From Siphonodentalium dalli (taxonomy: Eukaryota; Mollusca; Scaphopoda; Gadilida; Siphonodentaliidae), in NCBI GenBank assembly GCA_032622095.1, contig CP136064.1:50290073-50354072 (forward strand): a DNA stretch of 64,000 nt, in the 5' to 3' direction. A program made the translations under genes and the position numbers. Below, one piece after another: positions 14,101-26,100 of this stretch. Every line of letters starts with the position of its first letter. The first letter of the stretch is position 1. The notes under the pieces are model-generated. The model was not told where the DNA came from. It saw only the letters and a program-made list of their open reading frames with translations, and did not search any database.

Positions 14101-17100
14101 GTAGGTCTTTCTTCTCTTTCTCTAAGTTAATTATCAATGTCTTCATTTTTCCCATGGTCTCTTCCGCTTCATTTTTAAATCTGTCATAGTCATTCTTTGT
14201 TTGAATTATCTCATCTTCAGCCTACAAATGATGAATAGAATGACATTATAGATTTCACGTATTTGCTATCAGGTTGGTTTGTGACCTAAATGAATGCGAA
14301 ATTAACTTGAAAAAGAGTAACCAGACCAATTGGCAAGCTGATGTAAATAGACTTGATAAATTAAGACTGTATAAAGACCTCAAAACGGAATATCCCACAG
14401 AAACATACGTAAAACTGAACATTAGTAAAGGAGAATGTTCAGTTGCCCGATTTCGGTGCGGTATCCTGTCGCTACGTGTAGAGACCGGTCGATGGTGAAA
14501 TGAAGACTTGGTCGACCGAATATGTGTGTTCTGCCAATCAAAGTCTGTGGAAGACAAGCTCCATCTTTTTCTTCAGTGCAACGCATATGATAATTTCCGG
14601 ATGGATTTTTTTCGTAGTGCCAATTTCCACATCAATAGTGTGAATTCTCTGACTTATATGGCCAAAAATTTATTCGATAACTTTCCGCGACAAACTGCTA
14701 AATTCCTGTTCCTTGCATTTGGAGAAAGACAGACATTAATAACAATGCCGCGAAATTAATTAATAATTATATTTATTTTGAAATAGAGTGACTTATAGGC
14801 CCTATGGGCCAGGTGTAATTGTCGATTATTGTTGTGTGTGTATATGCATTTATATATGTAACACAATGTCACTATAATGCACCCAGGGCCGATAAGGTTC
14901 GGGGTGATTTATGTGGTTCTTTGATCCTGTCATCCGGCAGACATTCCGGTTTTTCGGTACGATCCGTTCCGTATCGGCCGAACTTAAAGTCCGCATTTTA
15001 CATCCGCCCGGAATGCTGCTTCCTTCCGGTAACTGAGAAAGCAATGCACTTTTGAATTATACGCATCGCGCTCGGTTGTGTGTCGTCAAATCCTATCTGT
15101 TTCCATCCGTCACCGTGTTTCTTCGCCAGCCTTCATTTATTCGTCTATCATCTTGTTCCTTGTGCGTTCTGTCTGCGTCCTGTTCCGTCGGCGTTACCTA
15201 TTTTCGTGGGTAGCGCACGTGTTTCCCTGTTTGTGTTTGTCGTTCGGTGGCAATCACATATTTCTCTTATGGTTCGTACGGGATCTCGCGGTCGGGCCCG
15301 CGACCGTTCGTCAGGATGCGTCTGCCAGCTCGTCTCGTGCTGGTCCTGCTTCCAGTGACCGTGTTGGGCCTTCTTCTCGGGGTTCGGCCAGTGTGTCATC
15401 TGTGGCTGATTCACGGGTGCGCGGCCGTGGTCAGCATTCGCGTGGCAGGCCTGCTCGTGGCTCTGGACGGGGACGCCGCGCCTCCCGTGGCCGGGTTTCC
15501 CATTCTCGTGGCCGCGATCCTGTTCGTCAGCCTCGTCGTCAGTCTCGTCGCCAGGCTAGACGCCGACAGGATGGTTCTCCGCGCCCCAAGTTTCCGCGCT
15601 ATGGATCCAGGTCACCATCAGCGTCTCCTTTGTCGACCCGTCGTCGCAGCAGTTCTGATGACAGCTCCACTTCTCTCCGCCGCCGCGAGGATTCCCGTGT
15701 GGCTTCAGTGATCCACCGACCGAACGCTCCGGCAAGAGACAGAACTGATCCGGGTAATGCCTTATTTAGTTTTCCATCCTCGCTGGTCTCCCCTTGGGAC
15801 GCCCCCTTGCCGATTCCTACGGCGGCAGATGGCTATGGCTCTCATGTTTCCCGATCTATTCGCGACAAAATTTTCCGGGGCGATTTTATCAATTTGGATC
15901 AGCTGCAGGAACCTGCCGCCTCTATTCATACCGTTGACCTCCATCAGTTGGTTGTCTCTGCTTCCGGGCGAATCCGTGTTGCGCCAAGCGGGCATGCTGC
16001 TCCAATAACGTCTGTTGACTCGTGGACCGATGCTTTTCTCACTTTCATTTCGGTATACCTCGACGTTCACCCTGAATCGTCGGCCCAGCCCCTTTTGCGT
16101 TACCTGCGCACCATTCGTTGGGCGGCTGCTAAATGTGGGGGATCTGCCTGGCAGGTGTACGATACCCAATTTCGGTTGAAGTGGGATGGTAATACAGCTA
16201 CTCCTTGGGAGACCATCGACCCTAACATTTGGCTGCTGGTCATGACGCCCCAGGTTCGGCAACCTCCGCAGCCGACTCCGCCTCCGGTTCGTGCCTCCGG
16301 GCGTGCGGACAATTTTCCCACGCGTCCGGGCCGTCCCAGTCCCGTCTGTTTTGAATTCAACGCCGGCCGCTGCTCCTGGCCAAACTGTCGTTTTCGACAC
16401 ATCTGCAACATCTGCTCAGAGCCTCATGCCGCAACCGCTGCCCATGGACAGGAATTTCGCCGCTCAGCCCGCGGCGGTCGCCAGCAGCGTCTACCAGCTC
16501 GCCCCTTCCGCCGTTAATCTAGACTATTTGTGTTGGTGGCTTGGGAGGTACCCTCGCCACCATGTCGCGCGGGAACTCCGGTTCGGTTTTACTCATGGTT
16601 TTCCACTCCATTATACTGGCCCGCGTATGCCAACTGACGCTCCGAACCTCAAGTCTGCTCGTGACCGTCCCGAGGTCGTCCGGGAAAAGATCCTTAAGGA
16701 AGTTCGCCTTGGTCGCATTGCTGGTCCTTTCTGTGCTCGTCCAATTCCAACGCTCCGCGTGTCGCCGCTTGGACTGGTGCCTAAACATGAACCTGACTCA
16801 TTCCGTCTCATCCATCACCTCTCCTATCCGGCGGGCCAGTCGCTCAATGATCATATTCCACGCGAATTCACTACTGTCACATATACCAGTTTTGACGCTG
16901 CTGTTGCCACCATCCAGTCCCTTGGGGTCGGGACTTTGCTCGCGCGCGGGGATTTGGAGGCTGCTTATCGTAATCTTCGCATCTACCCGGGCGATTTCGA
17001 TCAACTTGGTTTTAAACTGGACGACATGTATTATTTCGACAAATGCTTACCTTTCGGCTGCAGCGTGTCGTGCGCAACTTTTGAAAAATTCTCGATATTT

Positions 17101-20100
17101 TTGGAATGGGTTGTTAAGCAGCGGTCCGGCAACCCACACATCTTGCACTACTGCGATGACTTCCTGTTCTGTGGTCCGCCAGCCACGTCCCAGGCCTCCG
17201 ACAGTCTTGACATGTTTCATCGCGTTTGCTCTGATCTTGGCGTACCTATTGCTCATGAAAAAACGGTCTCGCCCACCTCGAAGCTCTGCTACCTTGGTCT
17301 TGAACTCGATACGTTGGCTAACGCGGTGCGTCTCCCTGCTGAGAAGCTCACAGCCATTCAGTCCAAAATCTCTATGGCTTTGCGCTGCCGTAAAATCTCG
17401 GTCCGTGAACTACAGTCGCTCATTGGCTCATTACAATTTGCGTGCAAGGCGGTTCGTCCGGGCCGCCCATTTTGTTGTCGCCTGATTGATGCCCTGCAGG
17501 GATTTTCTAAGCCGCATCACAAAATCCGAATTAATTCTGGCATGCGTGCCGATTTGGCCACGTGGTTACAGTTCTTCACGTCATTCAATGGGATCTACCT
17601 TTTCCCTTCTGCGACCTGGCTCCATGATACCGACATCAATTTCCACACGGACGCTTGTGGTGGTCAGTCCGGCGGCTTTGGCGCTTATTTCAACGGCCTT
17701 TGGGCGTTTGGCAAGTGGCCCCTTCCTTGGCATGCTTTGGGCCTGACCCGCAATATGGGTGTCCTCGAGATGTTCCCAGTCTTAGTGGCCATCAGCGTCT
17801 GGGGGCGTCGCCGCCGGAATCATCGCCTCCATTTACACTGTGATAACATTACCGTGGTCCGCGCTGGGGGAGTCCAGCGCCGGGACTTTAACCAACGCAT
17901 GTTGGGCTTCGTCTTGCATCACGGGGGTCGTGGCATCAAGCACCCAGACATTTGCGCTTCTGATAAGGGCATGTTTCGTTCAGATGGGATCCATCTCTCC
18001 CCCGTCGGCAACGATATCTATCTGAATAGTCTCCAGGGCGCCCTGGAGACCTTCCTGGCATCTGACACTATGGTTTTCCCGGTGGTTTAACTGTTTCATT
18101 GATGTATTTGGGCATGGAGCTCCTGGTTTGGGGGAGTGCTGCGCACTCTATGGCGGTCCTGCAGATAGTGGTAGTGGTAGTGTCGCCATAGCGTTATAAC
18201 CTGTCTGGTAACTTTGATGGGTGGCTTATCAATAGTAGCTTAGTATGTTTATGACTGCGCAGTCATCTTATGCTTATTTGAGATCTGTAGCCTGAGTGTA
18301 ATATTCCAGGCCTGTGCTTAGCCATAGGGAGTTGGGCTGTCCAGTGGTCTCTACTGCCATTCCTGCGTCGCACTCGTTGGGCTTCTCCCTGGTGGCCGTG
18401 TGTGCTTATTGCTTAGGGCGCCTCATAGCAATTCTTGGGCGCCGGCTCCTAATCGTACCTTAGCTCGTCGGGCCATGCTCATGCCTGCGCTGTACAGCAG
18501 TATTTCTTCAGCGTTCTCTGCTTCGGCTTCTCGTCAGAGCGAAGGCTCTGCTTAATTGGTTTTCCATGCGTATGGGCTATCTGCAGGACAAGCTTATAAT
18601 TTCATTAAAGCTGAGATCATAACCCACTCATGTGTTGTCATTTAAATATTCCATGCAGTAGTGGCAGGGCTGTCACTGGTGGGGGTAGTGTCTCTTGGAT
18701 CTGAGTGATCACATAATAAACAAATATTCAATTCAATTCAATATAGATAAAGTCTATTTTGTAAGATGCAGAATAATATAATTCAAATTCAGACCAAAAA
18801 TTGGTAAATTTCTGTCACTGTTTAAAACAATTGACTTAAATTTATTATTTAAACCTACAAAATACAAGAACAACTTCAAAGGCATTGGAAACCTGTGACC
18901 AAAAAATATTAGAACGGGAGAATAGAGGGGTTAAATAGTTACTTGATCAACATGAGCTGCAGCCCGAGCGACATCTGACCTCTCTAAATCCCGCTCCCGC
19001 AACAACTGTTCTATATGTTCTTCTTTTTCTTTTAAAGCTTTCTGTAGAAATAAAGAAGACAGACATTTCTCTCATGTACTTTGACATAACACTAGCTACA
19101 TTGTTCTATTTGCATAAAAATAATGTACCTACTCATTTTCCCTTTCCTAAATAATATCATGAGATTGCGTGTAATTATTTCAAACACAGAACAGCAGAAA
19201 TTATAGCAGACATGATTATTATACATGTAGTTGTGAAATAATATATTTTGTGTAGATATACAAATGTATATGGCTGATTATATACCAAGTAAATATGTAG
19301 TGGATATGCTGATAACTGCTAGAGAAGCTATCATATAAAATATACAATTGATATATGAAAACAAAAATTTAGTTGATGAAAAATTGAAAGGTTATGTATT
19401 TTAGAAGCACCAAAAAATTCTATGTGAATTCTTAGACTTCAGGAACCACTATATCATAAAATACATGTCTTGCATAACAATGTCATGAGTGCCACAGAAA
19501 ATTTCTGCCTGACGTCAAGCCAACATACGATAAGTATTGCTGACAATTCGATGATCCCTTTTCAATCAAAGATATGTAAACAACCTTTGAAATTGGCATT
19601 TCTCATCTATGGCATTGCTTTGGAATTTAATGAAATTCAATATTGGCTTCTACACCCTCTTCTACCACATTGTCTTTTGCAGTAGCTAATTTAAAGGACT
19701 CTTTCAATGAGAAATATTTTACTATTGATGAAACAGCTGGTGTTAAGATACTTCCAATTAATTTTGGAATATGCATTTGAAATTGAAGTTTCATACAGAA
19801 GCCCAACCAGCTGAGAGCTTTCCGATGAATGGCAACAAGCCATATTTCCGACTAAATCCTGAAAAATTACCCATAATTCTGCTGTGGTTAAGTGGTCAAT
19901 TACTTTGGGAATTACTGTATACATGTAATTTCTTCAGCTTCTTTACATGTAATTTCTTCAGCTTCTATACATGTAATTTCTTCAGCTTCTACAAACAGTG
20001 GCTTAGAATAATTACAAGCTGATGCAGCTTAATTCTTGTCAACTGATGCAGCTTAATTCTTCACAACCCACTTCAAAATGAAATTCATCTGGACCAAACA

Positions 20101-23100
20101 AAAGCAATATACATGTCACTTACCTGTAATGCATTAGTAGTAGCGGAAAGGTTCATAGAAGAGGCCCCAGGTCGATGGCCAACTTTAGCCTGTGTGGTTA
20201 CGAGAGAATAAATAATGATATTACTGGGAGAGAGAGAGGAAAGCAAAGGAAAGACACACCTGCACCATCACACTCAAGAATATACACCACACATAACATG
20301 TCAAGGTTCCTCTGTATTAGTGATCAAGATAATGTGAAACTTCAAAGGAAAGATAATTTACTGAATAACCATGAAAACTGCGCTTTACGAACAGCTTGAC
20401 TTCTTAACCCTTTCATGATGGGAGCTGCGCTGGTGCAGCATTAAAGATCCTGTGCCAGTGCATTCTCTTATATATGCAAGACCCCCATAGGGATCCTCAC
20501 ATATATAAGAGAATGCACCGGCTTACAAGGTCAAGGTAAATATTGTTAGGCCGATGTATTCTCTTATATATGCAAGGCTTCCTATGACAGACTAGCATAT
20601 ATAAGAGAATGCATTGGCACAGGGTTTTCTAAATATTTATTGAGGCTCCAGTCATGGAAGTGTTAAATCTTAAATTTTCCAAGCGTAATATTTGTTTAAT
20701 CAGATGAATATGAATGCTGCTGAAAAGATGGTTCTTTGCCTTAACCCTCTCTTTACTAAATACAAATTAACTCGTTTGCTGCCACCCTCTAAATAGATAA
20801 GACCATTCCTCATGTATACCTTTATAAATGAATTGGAGAAAGTACAAGTATGCATGTATGTAAATCCACCAATGCAACATTCCTCTGATGTTTGTCACTA
20901 TCGCTCACATTGTCTCTTTATCGCTAATGAAGAAGAACCTGTGACTATCAACCAACTGCTGAACTTTTAGCAATGCAGAGTGTAAATCCATGATTCCTTT
21001 ATAGTATTTAACCCTTTGAGTGCCAGGTCGATTTTTGTATCAACCCATATACCCTGTGCCAATGCATTCTCTTATATATAGAGTGTTGCTCATCTTTCAA
21101 AGGGTGAGATAATTAATGCAGAAGAATACTACTGTATCCTTGCACAATCTGCTAGTGTTGCAAGTTCTTAATCTGCCTCAACATAAGAATGACTATAGGT
21201 CGCCTCGCATATATAAGAGAATGCATTGGCCTAACAATTTTTTTTTTTTACAATTTTAATAATTTATTCTTATATTCTTTAACAGACTTATTTTGTAGGT
21301 TTAGTGCCGATGAGATCGGCCCCTGGCACTCAAAGGGTTAATTAAGTGGTTAATTAATGTTATGTTTAGCATCAATCACTGCATAATTCCATTTTCCCAA
21401 TGCGAAAATATAGATAGGTACATTTAATCTTAGTCACTAGACAGATGCTTCATTCACATAAAATTAATGTAAACAAGATTTGTGTCAAAATTTATGTTAT
21501 ATTATAATTACATTGTACTATATAAGTAAGATCAGAAACCTATCATGACTAATTAATAATGTATTATCACTGTATAACGCATTTAATTCTCAGAATCCTG
21601 AATGACGCTAAACATAAACTTAATTAACCATGGCTTTAGTCACCAAAATGCAGTGTGTTATGCACAAAATCTGGATAGATATGTTAATTATGTCATTATT
21701 AATAGACAAAAATTAAACAAAATCGAAGTGCACTTTAATGATTTAAATAGTTTGATAAACAATTAAAATTAGATTACTTAAATTGGCAGAGAAGTTCTTA
21801 TATTATCGAAACAAGGTGATTGTGTGGTCAAAGGTGAGAGAAAATATCATACAATCACAAGGGTGCGTCATAATAATTTGACACACAGAGTTCCATCCAT
21901 TTCGCATTAATCTTGTCTTCTGATTTTGTTGCTTGCCTGATAGTTTTCAATTTGATTTGAAAAGTCAATATAGTTTCATGTACTCCAAGTCACATTAGTT
22001 TTGACAATTAAGGAACTGCATTACGACTGAGTAATGTTGTGCCATGTGTAGAACTTGTCAATTGACTAATATTTGCTTAACCCTTTCATGACGGGAGCTG
22101 CGCTGGTGCAGCATTAAAGTTCCTGTGCCAGTGCATTCTCTTTCCCATAGGGAGCCTCGCATATATAAGAGAATGCACTGGCTTACAAGGTCAAGGTAAA
22201 TATTTTAGGCCAATGCATTCTCTTATATATGCGAGGCGCCCTATGGGCAACTCGCATATATAAGAGAATTCAGGAAGCTCCAGTCATGAAAGGGTTGTTA
22301 TGACTTACAATAATCAGGAAAACAATAATTACAAAGAATACAATAGTTGAAAGGATTATCCACATAAATAGTTTAAATTCAGCAGTTGGTATCTTTGATA
22401 CATGGATATAAACCTTCCAGAAGTTTTACCAGAGCTACATGTGTTAAAAATGTTTAATGAAAGACCTTTCCTCTCCAAAGTGTATTATACGTCAAAATAG
22501 TAGGATGATTAATAATACACTAAAGGCCAAATATCTTTTTGCAATAATTGCAATTTTAAATCTCAGTTTATCAGAATAGCTTGAGAATCTTGAAGTCTTC
22601 TGATAAATTTGACTTCCATTTCTTATCAGTAACATGCTGTTAAGGGTCTTCAATATTAGCTGAAAGTCTGAGGGAATGTTACTATTAATGTGTGGAATAA
22701 GAGTGGACAGAACCCTGGAAGATCATATCAAGGGTAGCGAAGGTCAAAGATATACTGATACAATATCTGAAACTCAAAATTAGAATATATTTAAAGGTAC
22801 GGTTGGCCTTGGCGGTGGGTATCCTGTGAAAATATTTCCACCCGTCAAAAACCGCCACAAACAGAAAGAACAACAAAATATAGACAGACTTTGTCCGTAT
22901 ACAAATAAGAAATATCGCATAAACAGTATGTTATTGTCATATTTTTGACATTGTTATGTAAACAAAAGCATAAAAAGTTACTTTTCTGGTGTTTGTTTAT
23001 ATTATGATGGTAAACATAAAGAGCGTTTTTTGTGGGTGAATTCCTGATATGGAACGAATAAAGAGCGTTTATGCCATTTGTGTGTGATTAGCCAGCAGCA

Positions 23101-26100
23101 TTGTGTTGTCTTCTGTAACACAATCAGGCTCTTGCTTAGGTAAAATATAGTAAATCTTTATGATAACATGCTGTTTACGCGATGATCATGGTATATATGA
23201 ACGAAACAACGAAACTGTATACGTTTCAATGTTTTTCTGTTTACGGTGATTGGAACAAATATGAATATTTTCGACAACTAAGGCCTCACGTGCCTTTAAC
23301 TAGAAAAAGTGTCTGAAAGGTTGTGAAAATAAAGCCATGTACTTTTGAAAATTGGTGAAAAGATGTAACTAACATATAATTTGATACTTAACCCTTTACC
23401 CAACAGAAGGGCCCTGTGCCAATGCATTCTCTTATATATGCGAGTCGACCATAGGTCGCCTCGCATATATAAGAGAATGCATTGGCTTAACACATTAAAA
23501 ATTATAAAATTGTTAAAGAATGTAAGAAAAAATGTTAAAAAAGATTTTTTTTAGGCCAATGCATTCTCTTATATATGCGAGGCGACCTATGGTCGACTCG
23601 CATATATAAGAGAATGCATTGGTACAGGGCATAACTGTAACCATCACAATGTGGTCAATGAACCGGTTCCAACGATATCCACATTTGTATGGTTTTATTG
23701 AGACAGACCCAAGATATTTTAGGCTGTTGAAGCTTTATTTGGCCGGTTTGTTGGGTAAAGGGTTAATCCTTTCATGAATGGAGCTTTCTGAAATTTTGCG
23801 AAAACCCTGTGCCAATGCATTCTCTTATATATGCGAGTCTCCTAAAGGGACCTCGCATATATAAGAGAATACAACTAGCCTAACAATATTTACCTTGACC
23901 TTGTAAGCCAGTTCATTCTCTTATATATGCGAGGCTCCCTATGGGAGACTAGCATAAATAAGAGAATGCACTGGAAAAGGATCTTTAATGCTGCACCAGC
24001 ACTGCTCCGACCATGAAAGGGTTAATAAAGATCCCTAGGCTTAGAAGGATCAAAAGCTTGTGATGAATTCTATATAAAAAAATTCTGTCTTTCGCTCGGC
24101 TGAGATAAATTTTTCTTTGCTTATCTTTCAAACCACATTCTTTTTCGGTCTATCTGGATTATCTTTGAGTATGGAAAACTAAAGAAAAAGATGTTTTTGA
24201 CGACAAGAAATTGACGACATACTAGTAAGTCTCATAAACTGAGATTATATTGATAGAAATCAGATAAATATTAAGTTAGATGCATTTAATAACTGTAAAA
24301 TCAATGTACTGTAAAATAAATAAAGCAAATGATATAGTTAACAATTTGTGGGAACATCTGGGATTTAAACATTAAATATAGACTTTGTAATAAAGTTATA
24401 ATATTTGAATAAAAATAATAAATTATTACTTCAAATGTAGGACAACAATGATTAAAGGGAGACTATGTAATTAAGCCATTTATGGGGCCACCTCCCACTA
24501 TATTCAACAGAAAATAGACAACCAATGAATGAATTTGTGTCAAGGATGAGTGCAAAATAAACTAATGTACTCTATGAATGATGTATAACAACATGGTAAT
24601 TATAATGAAAATTAGTAAATGACTTATGATTTTTACTCATTTTCATTATAATTATCAGGTTGTTTTTGTGGTTCTTTGTGTATGTGAGTGTACATGTGTA
24701 TGTAACTGTCGTTCTTGACTCATATTAATTCTTTTAATGGATATTTTCTGTTTGAGTATAGCAGGAAATGGCCCCATAAATTGCCAGATTTAGGTAGTCT
24801 CTGTTAAAAAAAAAAGAAGATTTTTTTTGTAATACTAATATAATGAAGAGATTCAACTCATGGGTAGGATATAAGCAATCAGAAAGGATTTATTTGTTCA
24901 AATTAAACAAGTCAAAATTCAAATATTGCCGCATTGCTGGTTAAAAAGTATTGGATACACCCATGTAATTTAAATATTCAATGGGCTTTACTTGCCCCTA
25001 TTAGAAACAATTTTGATCAGATTTTCTGCTCCCTCATAATAGATATGTGACCTGGAAAAAACGAATAGGGTGAAAACCATGCAATGTTTTTCTCATACAT
25101 TATTAGTAATAAAAAGTTTTTGATTAGTATCAAAAATAGATGTTAGATTCCATTATGCAGTTAGTATTCTGGAAAGTAGGAGTTGACCATAAGATCCAAC
25201 ATTCAAACCATTTGAAGGCTAACCTCCTATTTTCTATTATTTTAACATTCAGTCTTTTGAACAACATGCATAAAATAACCAGAAACAAAAACAATAAACA
25301 CTATCAAAAACAAATGTTTTAAAAACCAAATCAAATGATAATCTGAACAGATACCAATTAACCCTATCTATACTAAATGGATTCTCCCATTCAGCTATAA
25401 AATTATACACTGTAAAGGTCTATAATTCATTTGGAGGGGTACGTGTTAACCCTTTACCCAACAGAAGGGCCCTGTGCCAATGCATTCTCTTATATATGCG
25501 AGTCGACCATAGGTCGCCTCGCATATATAAGAGAATGCATTGGCTTAACACATTAAAAATTATAAAATTGTTAAAGAATGTAAGAAAAAATGGTAAAAAG
25601 TGTTAAAAAAAGATTTTTTTTAGGCCAATGCATTCTCTTATATATGCGAGGCGACCTATGGTCGACTCGCATATATAAGAGAATGCATTGGCACAGGGCA
25701 TAACTGTAACTATCACAATGTGGTCAAGGAGCCGGTTCCAATGATATCCATATGTGTATGGTTCTATTGAGACAGACCAAAGATATTTTAGGCTGTTGAA
25801 GCTTTATTTGGCCGGTTTTGGCCGGTTTGAGGGGTACGTGTTAAGGAGATATGAGTAGATGACAGCCAGAGTAAATGATAATACAAGTGCAAAAAGTGTG
25901 AAAAGTTTAGATAATAAGTTCAACAAAGGACTTATGGTCGATTGTTGAACTTATTATCTGAACAATTCCTGAGAGAACTAATCGTCATCAATGAGTATTT
26001 AGAATAAAAAGGGTTAAACAGTCTCAGATATTTGAAGAAATGAAAGAATTATAATTCCAATTTTCAACTAGAGGTGTGACTCCCAATGGGACTAAGGATA

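Larger units (their letters stand above)
14870..18690 (+). mobile_element. Ngaro/DIRS-type retrotransposon with internal deletion
   Basis: Contains a gag-like ORF with a CCCH zinc finger, an overlapping RT-RNase H ORF of DIRS type, and an SGNH-hydrolase tail. GC content is clearly above that of the surrounding intron. Intact Ngaro elements also carry a tyrosine recombinase, and some an SGNH hydrolase; the recombinase is absent here. Elements of this group have split direct repeats instead of LTRs and make no target duplication. I could not identify the repeats by eye, so both ends are estimates. Confidence 0.75.
14254..18741 (+). mobile_element. 5'-truncated LINE, apparently split by a Ngaro-type element
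   Basis: A LINE C-terminal coding tail starts at about 14254. A (ATTCA)n tail ends at 18741, preceded by aataaacaaatattc. The 7-bp sequence tatagat flanks both (14247-14253 and 18742-18748), fitting a target-site duplication. The Ngaro-type retroelement lies between the LINE coding end (14759) and the tail, so it probably inserted into the LINE 3' UTR. The whole insertion sits about 25 nt upstream of the CLIP acceptor at 14222. The TSD is short and could be chance; a shared 3' UTR sequence was not confirmed. Confidence 0.6.

Noticed and set aside
15247-15711. Additional open frames on both strands across 15080-17843
   Set aside because: Shadows of the GC-rich Ngaro gag and RT frames. They lack domain features.
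18100-18700. Split direct repeats of the Ngaro element
   Set aside because: The similar patches near 18164 and 18658 are too short and G/T-rich; no convincing pair with the 5' side was found by eye.
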